A stretch of 64,000 nucleotides of DNA from Rhodamnia argentea (lineage: Eukaryota; Streptophyta; Magnoliopsida; Myrtales; Myrtaceae). Position 1 is the first letter of the stretch. The number at the start of each line of letters is the position of its first letter. A program made the position numbers and the translations under genes. Below are positions 31,601-44,689 of the stretch, piece after piece. The stretch is from positions 22,946,934 to 23,010,933 of the forward strand of contig NC_063151.1 of assembly GCF_020921035.1 (NCBI RefSeq). The letters are read 5' to 3'. The notes below the pieces were generated by a model. The model saw only the letters and a program-made list of their open reading frames with translations. It had not been told where the DNA came from and searched no databases.

Positions 31601-34600
31601 CTCAAAATGTGCAAATTCAAAATTGGAACTTTGTGGAAGATCAACACTGTTATTTTCCAAAGCAACCACTCCTTCAGGACCACAATTTAGATGTGCAGCC
31701 GCCTCCTCAAGATCATACTTATCAGCTGGTTGGTCCAGACTAAGGTGCAAATCTCCCTCTTCAACAATATGACTGCACTGTTCAAGATTCTGTTCTTTCA
31801 AGCATTTATGGAAAGCAACGGCCTCTGTATTACAGGCTACGTTGAGAACATCTTCGATTTCACCAAGTACTTTCATATGACAAATTCTCAGTGCATTTGA
31901 TTCATCCGGTTGGAAATTTTCACTGGCAACCCTACTAGGAATGGTATCGGTGTCTGCACCTTTTTCAGCATTTAAATTTCCACAAAGTTGGTGACTGGAA
32001 CTATCATTCATGACTTCTTTCATGTCTAAGACCTGATCCTTTCTGCTTGAAATTACTTGCAGAATTGATTCAATCAATACCTCTGTGTTAGCTGCTGGCT
32101 TCATGATATTGTTCACATCGCAAGAGCTAAGGAAGCTCTTTTCTTCCACCTCTAAACCGTTCTCTTCTGAATTGGCATCTAGAAATCTGTGAGTTGGAGA
32201 ATTTCCATCTTTTACTGGTGAAAGAATCTCATCTTCAAGATTTCCCCCAGCTGCACATTGAATAATAAAAGATCAGTAACTAAAGCATCTCTTACAGCAT
32301 GATTATCAAATATAATGAGAGTTGTGAGCATCTTAGGGAACAAGTTGCTTTCATGAATTCAAACTGCAGTTAAAGCTCTCACATCGTTATTGAGAATGGG
32401 GAAAAAAATGCTGAATTCACCTTCATAGCCATCATTGTCCTTAGAGACATCATTTGTGCAGGACGACATTTCATGGTCAAAAGTATTGAGAGCTGCAATA
32501 AGTAAATACATCAGTAAAAGTGAAGAAGAAAAGGCAGGGCTATCTTCAGAGAAAAGATTGTAACAAAACAATGACATATTATGTCCCTTACAATGCAGAG
32601 CAACCATTTCACTGGGGATGCCTTTGTCTTCAGCACTGCTCCCCTCTACTGAAGTAATCAAGCCAACTGCTTGGGCACTAACTGTTTCCATGGGTGATTT
32701 GCCAGTTTCATCAAAACCAGATTCAAAGCTTCGCATCATCGGACCATTTTCTCTATGCTCATCAGTATCAGAGCCTGGCTCATCTGGACATGTACCTGTA
32801 CAATCCACTTGCAGCTTGTCTTTCAAGTCATCATCACGTGCGTTTATTAAATCTGTTCGAAAATGGACTCCATTATCCTCCTCTGCGGTAGAGTCCTCTT
32901 GAATTTTATCTTTATTTTCCATTCCAACCTCCACACTGGTTAGGTCACTTTCACTTTTGATAGCTGGTTTGTTGGAAATTTCCTCCCCAAAGGTACAGAA
33001 ACATTCTTCTACCAATGGACATTGCCCTTTACCATCTTGAAGAAATCAAGCCAAGGAAAAGATTTAGCTAAAAACCTGAAATCTTTGTCAACAAATCAAC
33101 AATTCCAATTTTGTACTCTCTATTACTAATTTAGCATTTGATAACTGCAACAGAAGTAAAAGAATGTCCCCGGATGTAGGATCAAGTTAGTCTGTAGTAA
33201 ATTGATACATCATCCATATCTTTGTGCTGGAAGAAGATCACAGATAAAACCAACCTTTTCCTTGCTTTTCTGACGCCTTTTGAAGAGGTTGCTCGTAAGA
33301 GAGGAGACATTTCTTAGCAACAGGAGCTGCAAAAAGGAAGTTATTACTTACAAACTCAGCCTAGGTTCAAACAAAAGCTAAATGGAAGCACTAGCAGCAA
33401 CGTAAAGAGTCTGTTGCCTGCTATCTTGCTGAAAAAGACTTCATCAAGCAAATACATTTTTAACTTACCGTTAAATCGCGGGATCATGCTGAGATCTTTT
33501 CCAGAAGACTGTCGAGTGAAATTACCCAAAGGCTTTTCAGAAGCAATGTCAGAGCTTCCTTCCTCAACTTCTCGTACTTTTTCTCTGGTAATTTGAGCAT
33601 CTATCGGGTTTGAAAGCGAGAAACTCGCATCGGCAGATTGATTTCCTTCAGCAACCTTGTCTATAGTCACCTCACAGGCTGCCGCTGCTGCTTCCACAAT
33701 TTCCAGTGGCTCTTGGCTTTCCCTTTGCTTTATCCCTGGTTCTTCTGTGGTTTTTTCAGAAGTGCATAAGCCATCCTCTGCATCCATTACTGTCTGCTCT
33801 GGTTGTTCTCTTTCATTTGAAAATTCAGTCTCACGGCTAGTATATCTGTCTCCTCCAAAAGGACCATCGCTTTGAAGTGATGAGATGACCAAACTGATAG
33901 TTTTTAGTTGATTGGCCTCTGCACAATGTAGAGAAAGCAAAGTAGATTACTCATCTATCATTCAAAAAAGGGAAAAATAGCAAAGCAGAGACTGTAGCTT
34001 TTGGCAGCAGAAGAATATGTGAATTGTGACTAATCTCATCAGAGTTAGTGATAGAGGAGACCAAGGAAAATAAAAAAAGATGCAAAACTTAAGACTCTCA
34101 TTGCACCTCTGCATCCTAATGCAAGCATTTCTGGAGTTCTTGGCAGACTAGAGCAGCTGTTGTGCAACTGAATGGCCACGACATCTTCTGTAGCAGTTTT
34201 GAAAGTACCAACTTGTGGCCTTAAGTTTTTGTCATGTACTTCACTGGCCTCATACGCTTGATTCTTTTCCTCATTAGTGCTAGCATCAAGAAGAACAATT
34301 TGATGAGTGTGCTCATCAGCATCTACCGGACCTCTCTTTGTGATTCCTCTTTGCCCACACTCATCCATATGATCCTTGAGACCTAATTCCTGATCAAGCA
34401 AAGAAAAACCTAGCTTAAGTTTCCTAGTTGTGTTAGTTATTGCCAACTCCCAGAAAAATACTGCTGTCAATCAGATACGGGTGTATAATTGGTACCTCAA
34501 CACTTCTTGGATAAGCATCTTCTCCAATATATAAGTGTTCTGTTTCTGGTTTATTCTCCAAGCATAAGGGAGCATCGGAAGTTTCATCTGCAAAACTGGG

Positions 34601-37430
34601 GAGTCAATAAGCTATCTACAGAAAGTTGTGGTATGTTCTCCAAAACTAAATGGGAACTGCACACTTACCCATGCTATCTGAGTTCCGAGTGAGAGATTCA
34701 TCTTGGTGGGAGACAGCTTTCATATCCTCAATTTGAGCTCTTGAAGATACTTGTTCAGGAATGCTATCTTCTGCTCTGCCCAAAGCTTGACATGACCGAT
34801 TGACAGAATCCTGGACTTTCCCTCTGTCGTCCTCAATTAGAACTGTTGGCTTCTCAGCTATAACGAAAGAATCAGTTGGGAGTTCCTCTAAGCCACACTT
34901 CACATCAACCGCTTGTGACTTCTCAGCTGCTGAAACCAGAGCATTGCCCGACTGTGCTGCAAGGTCATCGTTTTTATAGATGTTTTTTGCATAAAAATCA
35001 CAAGTATTAACTCCTGTTATGTCTCCAGCCTTGCCATCTGATCCCTTGTTCTTTGAGCACTCATCTTTATCTATTTTGCCATTCTTTTCCAACCCATCTT
35101 CACGTTCCAGAACTGCCGGCACATCCAAGTAGACATAAATATTCAAAGCCTCATCCATCATCTCAGCACTTTCAGCTCTTGCACCTGACTCTGCTGTGAT
35201 TGTTGCACTGCCTTTTCGCCTCTTGGCGTCAGCTTTAACAATACTTTTCATGGATGAACCATGTTTAAATTTATAAGTACCTCTTTTAGACTGTCTGCTG
35301 GTCCTGGGTTCTTCAGTTGAAGGTCCAGAATATTCCATTTCTCCGTTTGAGGCTTTTCCCCCCTTTTGCTTTGCAGGTGCATCTGAGGTCACCCTTGAAT
35401 TGTGTACAAGGGCATTAGTCATCAATTTCTTCAATGACTGTTCTTTTGCCGAAGTTTCTACTTCTGATGCAGTATTATATGGGCTCCGTCGCAAATTCTT
35501 CCTGTCAGTTGGATGAGCAATGAACTCTGTATCAGTAAGGACAGCAGATGGAATAGCTTTCCTTCTGGATCTTCTAAGGGGAAGGACATTGACAGGATCA
35601 ACAGCAACCCTAAACTCTGAAGCCCCTAACTTGTGACACGTGTCTTTGTTTCGTCTTCTTGTCTTGTTCTCAAGAACGAGTACATTTCGCTCTTTACCCA
35701 TATGAACAGGAGAATGCTTTCCCCTCAGAACACTTTGGCCGGAACCATTTGATATGTGTCCGAGGGAATCAACCTCTTCATGTTCCTCTAGAACCTCAGC
35801 TTTCCTACTTTCAGCTTCAATGGTAGAAGCATCAAGGCTGGACTTCTTTTGAGAACAAAATTTAACACGAGCGACGTCGGCATCCACTAGAGATTTTGAA
35901 CCTGCTGCTGCATTGCGCTTCATTCTTTTAGTCTTCCTCCTCTCCACACTCCTTCCTGTGAAAATATCAGATTTTTTACCCTCTGGACCATCATTCTCGC
36001 TTAGTGGATTTTCATCTTGTGCAGTTGATTTTCGTGTCCTTCTGCCGACAATCTTTGGCGATTGACCAAGTTTGACAACCTCAATCTCTCCCTGAGCTTC
36101 CACAATTTCATTTAGTGCTATAACAGTAGAAGCACGATCCCCTCTCGGAGCCCTGGACTGCGTTATTCTCCCTACAGATTTGACTGCCTCTGATTCCTCG
36201 CTCAACAACTTTGAATCTGTCTTCCCTCTTTCCATGCGCTTTGAATGCCGAGTAGTCTTCCTTTGTTGTGCCCTCACAAATGCTAGGGAACCATCTTCAG
36301 GTTTGTCGTCTGAATGCAAATGCCCTTCAGTATCATTTCTGTTCCTCTTCTTGGCATCTGATGGTCTTACGTTCTTCCTCGTATTTTCTATAGTTGTGCC
36401 CTCAACTTTGCTATCTTTCTCAACTCCTACTCTCCTGCTTCTCAAGTGCCATCGAAGTGGGGCTGCAACTTCAACCTGAGGATTCTCGCAATTATTGCTG
36501 GCACTCAGTTCAGGATTCACATCACCAGCATCAATGCTCTGAATTTCATTGTTGACGAACTTCACCTCTCCTGGCCTGCTCTTCTTCCTAATAACAGGCG
36601 AAAAAATTTGGGCTGCATCCTTATCAACTACTTTTCCAGCCCTCGACCTTGTTGCCCTAACCGGACTCCGCATAGATCCAACAGAAACTACTCTCCTGCG
36701 AGATTTTTTGACAGCCAAACTCTGTCGACAGCTAGAACCCCTTGCATTAGCTCGCTTCTCTCTTGAAGTACATTTCAAATTTGAACTGACGAAGACAAAC
36801 GTTTCATCGACAGGGCTAAACCTCACTTTCTTCACATTCTGCTGCGCGGCCTTACCATCAGTTTCACGGGTTGGTTCTACCGAACCATCAGAGTTACACT
36901 TCCACTGGACAACAGACTTCTCGGTCTCCTGCCGAGTAAAGACAAGCAATTGAGCCACGCCTTTTCAAACTTTCATCTCTAATTAGTATCTCATCCAGAA
37001 TAAACAGGAAAAGGAACTACTGCCATGAAACAATATCAGTCAACGACAACCAAAACCATAGAACTCTAAAAGAACGGTCGCAAATCATCTAGAGTCAGCC
37101 CAACCGAGAAGTCGAGGAGCAAATCGAACCCCAAAAAAATAAAACGAAGAAAATTACATAAAATTAAAAAAATGCCCATGCCCTCTCTTGATTTAATAAT
37201 TTGGCTTGCATCCAACAAGAAGACTTGTAGCAGAAGCTTAGGCCATTCGCAAAAATTACGCTGCATCCACAGTGTGTGTAGAGATAATTGACACCCACCT
37301 CGAAGATCGAACTCAACCGATCTGCCATCTCGCGGTTCGTCAAGTTAGCAGGCACGCCATGCTTCTTGCACAGCGCCTGCAGTTCTTTCCGTTTCATGCT
37401 ACGAAACTCCATTCCCCGATCTCTTACCAA
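28618..37430 (-). CDS. Large uncharacterised acidic protein with N-terminal SAP-like motif
   Basis: Thirteen exons (minus strand, in gene order): 37299-37430, 34669-36928, 34496-34587, 34107-34389, 33469-33918, 33255-33326, 32592-33035, 32421-32492, 30508-32250, 30298-30369, 29869-30195, 29002-29766 and 28618-28904. All junctions are GT-AG and phases agree, giving 2332 aa. Residues 7-44 (MEFRSMKRKELQALCKKHG, then NLTNREMADRL) look like a SAP helix-turn-helix, a motif of chromatin and nuclear-matrix proteins. Exon 2 (about residues 45-800) is basic, with many RRSRR/KR clusters resembling nuclear signals. The rest is acidic, Ser/Glu/Asp-rich and probably disordered. The C terminus is basic again (KTPKKLL, KTRRVLEDLQRK). 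I know similar unnamed plant proteins but no proven function; a nuclear or chromosome role is inferred. The start could also be the ATG six codons downstream (37412). Confidence 0.85.
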
Positions 37431-37469
37431 GAAAACGAAGGATCGGAGCGGACGAAGCCACAGCGAGCT

Positions 37470-38694
37470 TAGGGATCCGTACCGGTGCGGACTCCTCGGA
37501 CGAAGAAAGGACCCCGAGTTTCTACTTCGACTGTTTCATCGTGGATTGCTTCCCGAGAAAAAGATGGCTGCTTTTGAGGCTTCCCTCGGAGTGGGTTGAT
37601 CCGTTTTTCAAAATTCGAATGAAACGGTTTTTCCCGCCTTCTGAAAAAGGTCCCCCCCAAAAAGAAAAAGGGCATTTCCGTCAGAGAATGATTTACAGGG
37701 AATCGACACGTGGACAAAGTTATTTCTATGCATTTATGCAATCGAAATTTGATAGTATCATATAAACTATAAAAATATAAACAAAATATATATAGACGTA
37801 ACTTTATGTCTCGACTAGAGTGAAACTTTGATTTAATAGTTATGCGATCGACATTTTCTTAAAAATTGCAATATAAGTACACGTATTAATTGTATCGTAA
37901 TATTTCATATATGTAGTGGAACGGACCGTGCGAGCCTATTATGTGATAGACATAAGGCTTTTTTTTTGAAGAAAATTTTAAGAAAAGAATATTGTACAGT
38001 GTATACATCGTCAGATATCGTATACGTTTAATTCTATCTAAATTACGAAGTTGTGAAATTAACTCCGTGAAATATTCATGTTTATATCTAAGTGAATTTG
38101 ACTCTATTAAGCACGATGCATTATGTCGTAGAAAAAGCGCAAAAAAAAAAAGTAACTACTTAAACATTAGTGGACAAGACAAATTGACTTTTAGCACGCG
38201 CGATATAATATAATTTGTAGGGGAACGGATTAACACTATTTGAATCAATGCATAAGGAATAGATAATAAGAAAAAAGTCTACAATAGTGAAGTAGTTTAT
38301 ACTGTACGCAATGTATTATGTAGTTGAAACAATAATTAACACGACCGGTGAAATGTTAATCGCGCCAATCCTCTCCAAGCGTAAGAACGAACTTTTAGAA
38401 GATAATTTGCTAATTCGTAGGGAAGATACAAATTAATTAGCATGAACTTTTTGGAGATGGTTAATGTGTGTTTGGTCATACACAAAATACCTAAAATCTT
38501 ATAAAATACGTAAATACAAGTATGTAAAGTCACTCTTAAGGAATTTTATGCCCGCACTATTGCGCGCGAAATTGCATAGTAGATAGAGAAGTCGTGGACT
38601 ACAAATGCAACATAGGTATACGAACCACAACAACAATACATACATTTAGGGTGCTCAATATTTAACAAATATTGTCGAAGAATGATTAGTTATA
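37470..38694. other. Intergenic DNA, no gene seen
   Basis: Contains the promoter side of the 2332-aa gene (37431-37700), then AT-rich DNA without family-like open frames. Confidence 0.5.
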
Positions 38695-38880
38695 TCTCTT
38701 TTAAAAATTTCGTCAACGAAAAATATTTTTATTATCGATAACAATTTATGCATAATAATTTTCGTGGGTGATGAAAATTTTATGCATTAGTTCATTTTTG
38801 TAAGTGATACAAATGGTCACTTTTCGAAAAATATTTTTCAACTCTTGAGTTATCTGTTAAACAAATGGGCCCTTTAATGA
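38695..38880. mobile_element. Possible AT-rich MITE
   Basis: Shares 'cgaaaaatattttt' and 'ggtcacttttcgaaaaatattt' words with 6370-6610 and ends in 'aaacaaatgggccc', a common MITE end. The left end is unresolved. Confidence 0.3.
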
Positions 38881-38959
38881 CAAAATCCCTTTAGGCCTAC
38901 AATAATAGTGAACTCATTAAAATGATGATTTATCGGTAGAATTATCTTCAAAATAGCAA

Positions 38960-39361
38960 TTAAAAAAAAAGAAAAATTCTAAATAATGGCATAAAGTGCC
39001 TTTATTTTCTCAAATAAGAGAACGAAGTAAATCTTATTTCAAATGAGGGCATGAAGAACTATCGTTTTCTTAAATAAGGACCCGAAATGGCATAACGGTT
39101 TCAATTAAAAAGCCTGAAGTGGCCATGGAGTGTCAAAAGGGGCCCGGACCTAAAGGGTATTTTCGTCGTTTCTCCTTTTTTATTTATTGACTTTTTCCTT
39201 TGCTTTTTCCTTTTTCTACTTTTAAAAAATGTAAAATAATTAAAAAAAAGGAACAAACACAGGAAGGTGGGGCGTCGAAGAACGCCAGCAGAGTCGTCGA
39301 TGCCTCGGTGCCGACCCTCACCCTAACCCGGGCGACGCCTAGGATCCTCACCCTAACCTAG
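38960..39361. mobile_element. Foldback element family B, copy 3 (left arm only)
   Basis: Starts 'gaaaaattctaaataatgg' and repeats the family-B unit three times ('ctcaaataagagaacgaagta', 'tcaaatgagggcatgaag', 'cttaaataaggacccgaaa'). Its interior is cut at 39361 by the large retrotransposon. No right arm of family B is seen after 59739; the DNA there (59740-60010) carries words of a different repeat ('attgaaagttcggggactat'). Confidence 0.6.
39357..39361. repeat. Target-site duplication, left
   Basis: CCTAG directly before the 5' LTR, identical to 59735-59739. Confidence 0.95.
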
Positions 39362-40771
39362 TGTTGACGCCTAAATTTTGATTAATCTATTTTTTGCATA
39401 AAAATTATAAAAAATCATCTCACATATTTATTTTTAGCGTACATTGCATTGGCATATAATCGGGCAAGCGTAACACTTAATTTAGCATGCGTCTAGACTA
39501 GGCACGGGATGAAAAAATACACCGAGAAGATTTGAAACTTCAAGGATCGTATTGCAAATACTTAAAATTTCGGGGACGTATTGCAAATACTTGGAACTTC
39601 GTGGATCAGTATTGCAAATACCAAAAGAAGATGAAGAAGGGAAGATGATGAAGGGAAGATAATGAAAAGAAGATGAAGAAGGGAAGATGATGAAGGGAAG
39701 ATAATGAAGGGAAGATGAAAATGGAAGGTGAAGAAATGAAGATGAAGAAGGGAAGATGAAAATGGAAGGTGAAGAAATGAAGATGAAGAAGAGAAGATGA
39801 AGATGGAAGGTGAAGAAATGAAGGTGAAGAATGAAGGATGAAGAACTTTGCCTATAAAAGAGAGAGCTCTTGAGAAGAGTTTTAGAAGGGGGGAGTGAAA
39901 GAGAATTGAGATAGTTTTAGAGTGGAAGAGAATTGAGAGAATTTGTGAGAGAAATTCTTTAGAGAGGAAAAAAGAGAGTTCTTGAGAAAAATCGTAAGAG
40001 AAAATTTGAGAGTGAAGAAAAGAGTTTTAGTCGAGCATCATCTTCGACGAGTCCCGGCACGTACTTCGCCTCTCGCCATCCAACAACGCCACCGCTTGCC
40101 TTTTTTCGACGATAGCCACGTTCTTCCAACTCCGAGATCTTGAAGGAAGCCATAACGTGTACGTGAGTAAGATTTTGTGGAATAGAAGGTAACCCTTTCC
40201 ATCTCGATCTACAAAAATGTAATCGTTTGGTGTGAACATTTGTTTGTTTATTTTAGACATGTCACGTGTCCCAAAATTTAGCATTATTACATGTTAATTT
40301 ATTTTTGTAAATACTCGTGATTGGCTGCGTTTTCTTTCTTTCTAAATCATCCATGGTGTATATCGTACAAAGTTCAATGTTTTACATCCCCATAAAAAAG
40401 AAGAAAAAACCAAAAAAATTGCATCTTTGAATTTCAAGTAAAATCCATCAAAATTGCCAAATCAAATATTTTTCATGGAAATGGTACCGAAAGGGCGTTA
40501 GAGTAATCTAGCGTAACCAAATCCCCGAATTCAAAATCTCGGTTCGCGGAAATAAGATAGTTTTCTCCCGCTATTTTATTTAGGTTTCTAATCAACCTAC
40601 CGAAAATGATTAGTGGCGACTCCAAATTCAAAACACGTTGCATGTTAATTATTTGAACCTTAAGTTGCGATTTGGTATGGACTTGGGAGAATCCGAGTTA
40701 GGTTAGTTAATTAATTAACCCGATAATCCATTAGCCCGAAAATTAACTCGTTTATTTTTTAGGTCGTGATG
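39362..40771 (+). repeat. 5' LTR
   Basis: Starts TGTTGACGCC. It holds a TATA box (TATAAAA, 39853-39859) and a (GAAGATGAAGAAGG)-type purine repeat at 39627-39845. It is about 99.2% identical to the 3' LTR: roughly ten substitutions and two single-base indels, most of them within 39540-39620. The last two bases are TG where the 3' LTR has CA. Confidence 0.95.
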
Positions 40772-40774
40772 ACT

Positions 40775-40792
40775 TGGCGACTCCATCGGGGA
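40775..40792 (+). other. Primer-binding site
   Basis: TGGCGACTCCATCGGGGA just inside the 5' LTR. The TGG start matches a tRNA CCA end. This PBS type is common in Tat/Ogre-like elements; tRNA-Arg is the primer I recall, not verified here. Confidence 0.75.
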
Positions 40793-41504
40793 CTAAAGAG
40801 GACTTAGGCCGGAATAATTTCATGAAAAATAAAATCACTTGATCCGGCAATCTTTTTTGAATTTTAATCCTTAGGTGTTAAATGGTTTTGCGGGAAAGGG
40901 AGTTATAAGGGGAGGAGTCTCGTGGCTAATCTTTGTTTTGCGTGCTTGGTGATGAGAATTTTAATTTTTGAACTATCGGAGTGCTGATTGCTTTTAAAAT
41001 GTCGTGCATGCCTCTATATAATTGCACTACACCACCTTGACTTGTGACCGAACCCGGGTCACCCGATAGTTTCGAGGATGGTATTTATGTGGTTCTTTAA
41101 CCTTGGCGGTAAGGCTTCGCTAAAGGTTATCCCGCTTGGATCCCGAATTCTTCAAAAAAATGGCTCGAGAGTTATTCTCATGCACGTAAGGCTATGATGC
41201 ATGAGAGTTGCTCTTGTCGACCGAACCAAGCCGAGATGATTGGACCCGACTAGTCGTGACTATGTATGCGAGGCAGCAACTAGTCATGATGAACGTACGC
41301 GAGGCTGCGACATGTCGTTCGTCTTTCATTTCATTTTGCTAAAAGAACTAAAATCTGAATCCACACTTCATGTGCATGTCTTTGTGATTGACATTTTCTT
41401 CCTACGAGCGGTAATTTCTTGTCTCTTATGCCTTGTTATCTCATTTTTATTCTGGGCTGGTCCATGGTTTAGGTTGATTTAATTGGCACGTGATCTATAT
41501 ACGA

Positions 41505-42863
41505 ATGGGTCGCAACGATATCCGTTTCGTGCCTACTCCGGCTAGAGCTCAAGAAGCTATGGGGTAAGTTGAAGTCGGATGGCCAGCAGTACGTGCTCAA
41601 GCGTATCGGGTTCATGTTGCCAATTCTTGAGATTGATGTTCAAAGCGGGATCATGCAAGCACTTGCTCATTTTTGGTGCCCCGAGACGACCACGTTTGTG
41701 TTCGGAGGTAAGTTTGAGCTCACACCCACTCGGAAGAATACGGTGATTGCCATCGGAAAATCAATTGAGTTGGATGTGGTTGAACCACCTATTCGGGTAG
41801 ATCCGGTGGTAGTGCTTGCTGAATTTTTGGGTTCGACTAAAAAGAAATTGAAAAAGTGCTCAAGGGTAACTATAGGGCATGCCCATTATCTTTCCTCATT
41901 GAATGTTTTGAAAATAACTCCGACCTCATGAGATCTAAGATTTTTATCTTAACCTTTTTGGACTTATCATTTTTCCATTCCGTCGAACGCTATAGATCCC
42001 GTGATAGCATGGACGGTAAAACAAGTTTGTGGTGGGGTCAATTTTGTAAACACCATCCTTGCTGAAACTTTCATTTCACTAACATGTTTCGCTCATTCCA
42101 AAAAAGAAAACAAGAAAGAAAAAGATAAGACTTTTCGAGCCCCAATTGAGCTTTTACAAATCTGGTTTTTCTCACACCTTTCTCAATTCGGGGAAAACAT
42201 GATCGTATTTGAAATGGGTATGACTAACAACCCTATTTTAAGATTTAAACAAATACAGGATCGAACTAAAAACTTGCACTATACGCAAGTGGGTCCATTT
42301 ATTCGAGAATCCAAATCCTAAGATTTTCCTTTGGCAAGTCGTATGGTTCCGAGTGGTAGAAGCTCGATTGTGCCATGGCGACCGTAAACCCGTGCCTTTG
42401 ATGGGCATTTATGGAGCAACCAGCTATCGGCCTCTTCGGGTTACACGACAATTTCGGGTTCGCAGATATCCCGCCTTCACTTGGGCCCAACGAATTCCAA
42501 GTTCAATTTGAGAAGGACGAGAACTACGAGCGTAACCGAGACGTCATTCCGAGGCTTGGCCGGAGTGTTCTAATCGAAGCCGATTTGGCCCATAGAGGAG
42601 CTCACCGGAAAAATGAGGAGTCACTTTGCCACAACTCAGTATATTCGGTTTCATGCCATCCCCTTTGAGATACTCCCGAAGATCCCGATCGTGACAATGC
42701 AAAGCATACCCGTCAAGCTCAACTCAAAGCCAGCGAAGAGAAGGCGATGAAGGCCCAAGAAAAGGCAGATGCTTTGGCAAAGGAGAATGCACGATTGCGG
42801 CGCGCCTTGAAGGCCCATTCGTCTATAGATCACGTGGCCTCTAAAAAAAGAAAAACCGTTTGA
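41505..42863 (+). pseudogene. Retrotransposon ORF1 (DUF7745 / plant mobile domain-like), broken
   Basis: Begins MGRNDIRFVPTPARAQE, then shifts frame near 41555 into LWGKLKSDGQQY and continues with FWCPETTTFVFGGKFELTPT, the typical W/F-rich core. It shifts again near 41870, 42065 and 42400. The end is a charged coiled coil (about 42695-42830, rich in KA, EK and LAKENARL) with a basic KKRKTV tail. Such a protein upstream of Gag is known from Ogre/Tat elements; its function is unknown. At least four frame changes make it a pseudogene. Confidence 0.75.
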
Positions 42864-43518
42864 TTTCTTGGTTTGCTTAAATTGAGTCATGTATTTACTT
42901 TCATAGGTTGATTGTTTAGGAATCTCATCGTCTTATTTCCAATTTCACACTTTGCTTATGTAGTTTTTACAATTTCATCGCTTGTCCTCAATTTCGATTT
43001 GGCTTGTTCTGTTGTACGATTTTTACTAAATTCTATGATCGAGTTTTGAGTAAGTGCCAAACACGAAAGTTGTAGACCTATGTTTGAACTAATGTCTTAC
43101 AAAATTTCAGAATTAAATTCATAATTTAATATGGCCCTTCGTTTTTTCAACAACATGCGGTTATAATAGTTTTCTGAACGTGATTTTTTGGAAAGACACA
43201 TTAAACTGCTTTGATCCGTGCATTTCTAATCCGATTGGCCAACATAAAAGTTGTTCATCATCTTCTCAACTATAAGCTCGTAAAATTTGGACATGTTTTG
43301 ATCAACGCGCAAATTGATACGGATTTTTTCGTAAAAGCGGACAAACTGAAAATTACATGTTTCAATCCTTTGGTTATAATCACTTTGTTCGTTTGAGTCT
43401 AGAAGGATGCCATGGACCGGCTCGATATTCTTGCTCTCGTACTCATTTTGCGTTTATTACTACGTACGGGTAATTTATCACGGATCCTCCACATATTACT
43501 CGATCGGCCGCGAGGAAG
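42864..43518. other. Retrotransposon spacer between ORF1 and Gag
   Basis: No coding signal recognised; AT-rich. Confidence 0.5.
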
Positions 43519-44538
43519 ATGGCCGACATCAACGCCACCGTCGGTCTTGCCCTAGACGAGAAACTTGGCTCCTTGACCGAGCGCTTGAAGGGATGATGTC
43601 CCGAAAGATGGAAGAAATGATGGCTGCCTTCGCCGCCAAACTTCAATCATCCACCACCAGCCCACCGCTAACCATTCCTGCTCCATTTCCTCCTATGGAC
43701 AACTCCGGTAAAGCCCCGGAAACTGCTCCCTATCGGACAATGCCGCTAGAAGATGTGATCTTCACAAGCGTGAGCGCGAGCACGAGCACGCCGCCCGTAG
43801 TCCCAATCCCCCAAGCCAGCCCCGTGGCCCCCGGGTTGAATGGTGATACGGCCAAGCAGTTGGCCCAAATGGAACAGAGGATCCGAGAGGTTGAGGGGAC
43901 TCACAACATACCCCAGATTGACTTGTCTGTCTTTTCAAAGGTCACGGTGCCGGAGAAGTTCAAGATGCCCGACTTTGAGAAGTATGATGGAACTTCCAAC
44001 CCGTTCAAGACGTTCGGATGTACCGGGCAAGAATGAACAAGCATGCGACCAATGGCCCCCTAATGGTCCAGACTTTCCAGGCTAGTTTAAAAGAAGCTGC
44101 CATGAGGTGGTATACGGACTACGAGATCTATCGGATGGATGATTGGGAGAAGGCAGCTAATGCTTTCATCAAACATTTTAGCTTTAACTTGGACGTACTC
44201 ACCACCGAGAGAAGATCTTGAACGACTTGAGATGAAGAAAGGAGAAACAATCAAGCAAGTATGCCACCAGGTGGAGGAACGTGGCATCTCGGTGAAACCC
44301 GGTCCCTCCCGAAAGGGAGCTCATGAAGTTGTTTGTTTCCACTCTGCCGCGAATTATGAAAACCCGAATTCCGGGATCCGTTGCTACGTCATTCAGCCAT
44401 CTCATCGCAATGGCTGAAGAAATTGAAAACGGTATGAAGAAAGGTTGGTACGATGATGTCACCACGATGACTAAGAGGTTTGCGGTAAGGAAAGATAAGG
44501 AACCGGCTCCACAGGTTAACATGACCTACGGCCCGTAA
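43519..44538 (+). pseudogene. Retrotransposon Gag, broken
   Basis: Starts MADINATVGLALDEKLGSLT, shifts to EGMMSRKMEEMMAAFAAKL and a proline-rich linker, then KMPDFEKYDGTSNP, the usual entry of the plant Gag domain. It shifts near 44020 to MYRARMNKHATNGPL..FQASLKEAAMRWY and near 44210 to the ERLEMKKGETIKQ part. Later frames carry AMAEEIENGMKKGWYDD. Gag forms the virus-like particle. Four or more frame changes are seen over 1 kb. Confidence 0.85.
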
Positions 44539-44689
44539 ACCCATGACCCGGACGCCGGTTGTGCAGATTCCTAATCAGCGGCGAGCTAATTTCGGCGTGC
44601 AACGACAAAGAGGGAATCAACGGCCCCCTCGGCGGTTTACTCCTCTACCAGGAACCCCGTCACGGTACTCGCGGTTCTACGTAAGAGAG

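Noticed and set aside
39959..40284. Minus-strand open frames repeated at 58921-59246, apparently a conserved gene
   Set aside because: They are identical only because both lie in the LTRs of one element. They show no family resemblance and sit antisense in the LTR leader.
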